NCBI GenBank assembly: GCA_002294045.1
Contig: DBEP01000066.1
Span: forward strand, 1-64,000
Source: Lachnoclostridium sp. UBA903
GTDB lineage: Bacteria > Bacillota > Clostridia > Lachnospirales > Lachnospiraceae
Length of the DNA stretch: 64,000 nt
Reading direction: 5' to 3'
How positions within the stretch are numbered: position 1 is the first letter of the stretch; each line of letters begins with the position of its first letter. The notes beneath the pieces were generated by a model. It ran no database searches. It was not told the origin of the DNA and saw only the letters and a program-made list of their open reading frames with translations. The translations under genes and the position numbers were made by a program. This document shows, piece after piece, positions 62,703 through 64,000 of this stretch.

Positions 62703-64000
62703 TTAAGCAATTGATGCAGATGGCTTATTATCATTACGACAGTCTATTAAAAATATGCTATTATCAATTGCATCCTTATAGCCTGCACTACATACCATGT
62801 TATATGACTTTATATATTCTTTTTCATCAAAATAAAAAATAGCTATTAAACTACCATCAGCGCAGTTTGCCTTTTCGTATATTTGTACCTGCGTAAAGAT
62901 ATGTGCTAATTGCGCATTACTTGCTAATTTAAATTCAATTATGCATTGGTTTTTTTGCCCCTTTGAAACAATTGCATCTGATGGGCCTCGTCCATTGTTT
63001 ACTTCAAAATCTGCTTTAAAAGTAGTTCCATACCAAACTAACTTAAACATTCTTTGCAAATCTGCTTCCAAAGCAACTCTTTTTCCTTTTACATAAAAAT
63101 TTCTATATGCATCACAATCTTCAATGATGTGCTTAAAATAAATAATTCTATTTACAGCTTCATCACGGGCACTCAATGCTTCATTTCTTTCATAACCATT
63201 TAAAAGAAATGAATTAATCAGATTTTTAGCATTTTTTATTAGTTTAGTTAATTGGTTATTAACTTCAATCATACATTCTAACTGTATTTCTTCCGTATCT
63301 GCTTCTCGTAGTCTTACATAGTAATCGTATAGCTCCGGATATTCTTTAGTCAATTCTTCAAAAGCTCTTAATTCAATTTTATGTACTTGACTATCATTTA
63401 TTTTCTTACCCTTCATTTTTTGCTGCTCTTCATAATCCAATACTGCTTTTGCAATATAATGTTCAACATGAAATTTTAAAACATCATTATTAATAGAACC
63501 TCTTATCCGATCAACACTTTCAATAAAATCTTTTCTATTAATAGATGGCTCATCTTCTCTTAGAATATCTATAGGAGTTAGCAAAACATATTCCTCTTTA
63601 CCTTTTTCATTAATTATATATGGTAAATCATATTCTTTGCTAACAAAACTTTCTGTTATATAATTAAAACTAGCTCTATCCACAAAAAACACTTTACGAT
63701 GTTTTTTATTTATATATTGTAAGGCAAACTTTTGAGTATATTCAAGTAAATAACCTTTAATCAGATTTACTGTCATATCGCTTATTTTATCTCTACCACT
63801 TCCATCATAAAGAAGCATTATTTTTTCAGCATGACAGCCATTGGATATACTATTATTTTCCAACACAAATCCTATATGCGAATATAAAAAGTTTCCAAAT
63901 CCTTTAGCCAATGCCGAACCTTTATTTCCTGATAATGAATAGCCCAACCAGTTTTGATGCACTTCGTGAAAACAAAACCATGCTTCAATTTCTGCCTTAC
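62703..64000 (-). CDS. Predicted PD-(D/E)XK nuclease-like protein, truncated by the window edge
   Basis: The open frame extends past the window edge through EIEAWFCFHEVHQNW, so the true start is outside; a GTG at 63962 is internal. Near the end is NNGRGPSDAIVSKGQKNQC, then IIEFK, giving the D...ExK arrangement of PD-(D/E)XK nucleases, followed by AQLAHIFTQVQIYE. The rest is helical with basic patches. With an RM/Septu operon and a recombinase nearby, a defence nuclease is likely (inference). The frame ends at TAA 62703 but is open again beyond it. Confidence 0.6.
   Translation of the reverse strand, partial: KAEIEAWFCFHEVHQNWLGYSLSGNKGSALAKGFGNFLYSHIGFVLENNSISNGCHAEKIMLLYDGSGRDKISDMTVNLIKGYLLEYTQKFALQYINKKHRKVFFVDRASFNYITESFVSKEYDLPYIINEKGKEEYVLLTPIDILREDEPSINRKDFIESVDRIRGSINNDVLKFHVEHYIAKAVLDYEEQQKMKGKKINDSQVHKIELRAFEELTKEYPELYDYYVRLREADTEEIQLECMIEVNNQLTKLIKNAKNLINSFLLNGYERNEALSARDEAVNRIIYFKHIIEDCDAYRNFYVKGKRVALEADLQRMFKLVWYGTTFKADFEVNNGRGPSDAIVSKGQKNQCIIEFKLASNAQLAHIFTQVQIYEKANCADGSLIAIFYFDEKEYIKSYNMVCSAGYKDAIDNSIFLIDCRNDNKPSASIA

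Overview
The window is low-GC DNA with AGGAGG-type ribosome binding sites, a cobalamin riboswitch, and clostridial-type transporters and regulators. It most resembles a chromosome of an anaerobic Firmicute of the class Clostridia (Lachnospiraceae-like). This is judged from protein style only; there is no rRNA or tRNA to anchor it. Most genes lie on the minus strand. The window is rich in accessory genes and unusually rich in broken genes: frameshifts, nonsense codons, truncated transposases and gene tails.

Layout. 0-2 kb: a leader-peptide/attenuator region in front of a gene cut by the window edge, then a chloramphenicol-acetyltransferase-like gene with its TetR regulator and a textbook promoter/operator. 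2-6 kb: a cobalamin-riboswitch-controlled corrinoid ABC transporter (binding protein, permease, ATPase) plus a CGGC-domain protein. 6-7 kb: an NTF2-like protein and half of an SDR enzyme. 7-13 kb: a four-carbon acid-sugar catabolic cluster (SAF-domain oxidoreductase, carboxylate permease, class II aldolase, DUF1537 kinase) divergent from a GntR regulator, with palindromic operators. 13-14 kb: decayed IS256 transposase. 14-21 kb: a DNA-processing/defence-like cluster (two GIY-YIG genes, NUDIX protein, SRA/DUF3427-like protein, PLD-SF2 helicase, SAM methyltransferase). 22-26 kb: a MerR regulator fused to a C39/BtrH-like domain, followed by a broken tandem copy. 26-40 kb: assorted metabolism and regulators (PPOX-like, Na/Pi cotransporter, HxlR and MDR oxidoreductase, aspartase, DJ-1, WYL, TetR and ketopantoate reductase) mixed with gene remnants. 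40-42 kb: a secreted parallel beta-helix glycosidase with a CBM. 42-50 kb: KAP NTPase and DUF1413 remnant, IS110 and IS5 transposase remnants, a broken Y-family polymerase with YolD, MsrA and GNAT. 50-52.7 kb: a GC-richer pair (threonine-synthase-like, PAF-acetylhydrolase-like). 53-64 kb: a defence island.

The most notable system is the tightly overlapping operon XRE regulator - HsdM - HsdS - PtuA-like ATPase - PtuB-like HNH nuclease (54.8-60.4 kb). It pairs a type I methylation/specificity module with a Septu-like effector pair, and no HsdR is visible. Next to it are a serine recombinase interrupted by one stop codon and a predicted PD-(D/E)XK nuclease gene that runs off the right edge.

A second unexplained feature is a family of at least seven intergenic repeats of about 55 bp (core TGCCTTGAGGAGATAAAAAA ... 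CCCTTGGCG), all in the same orientation. They can fold into a conserved stem. One lies upstream of the serine recombinase, and a degenerate duplicate of that recombinase leader, repeat included, lies 29 kb away.
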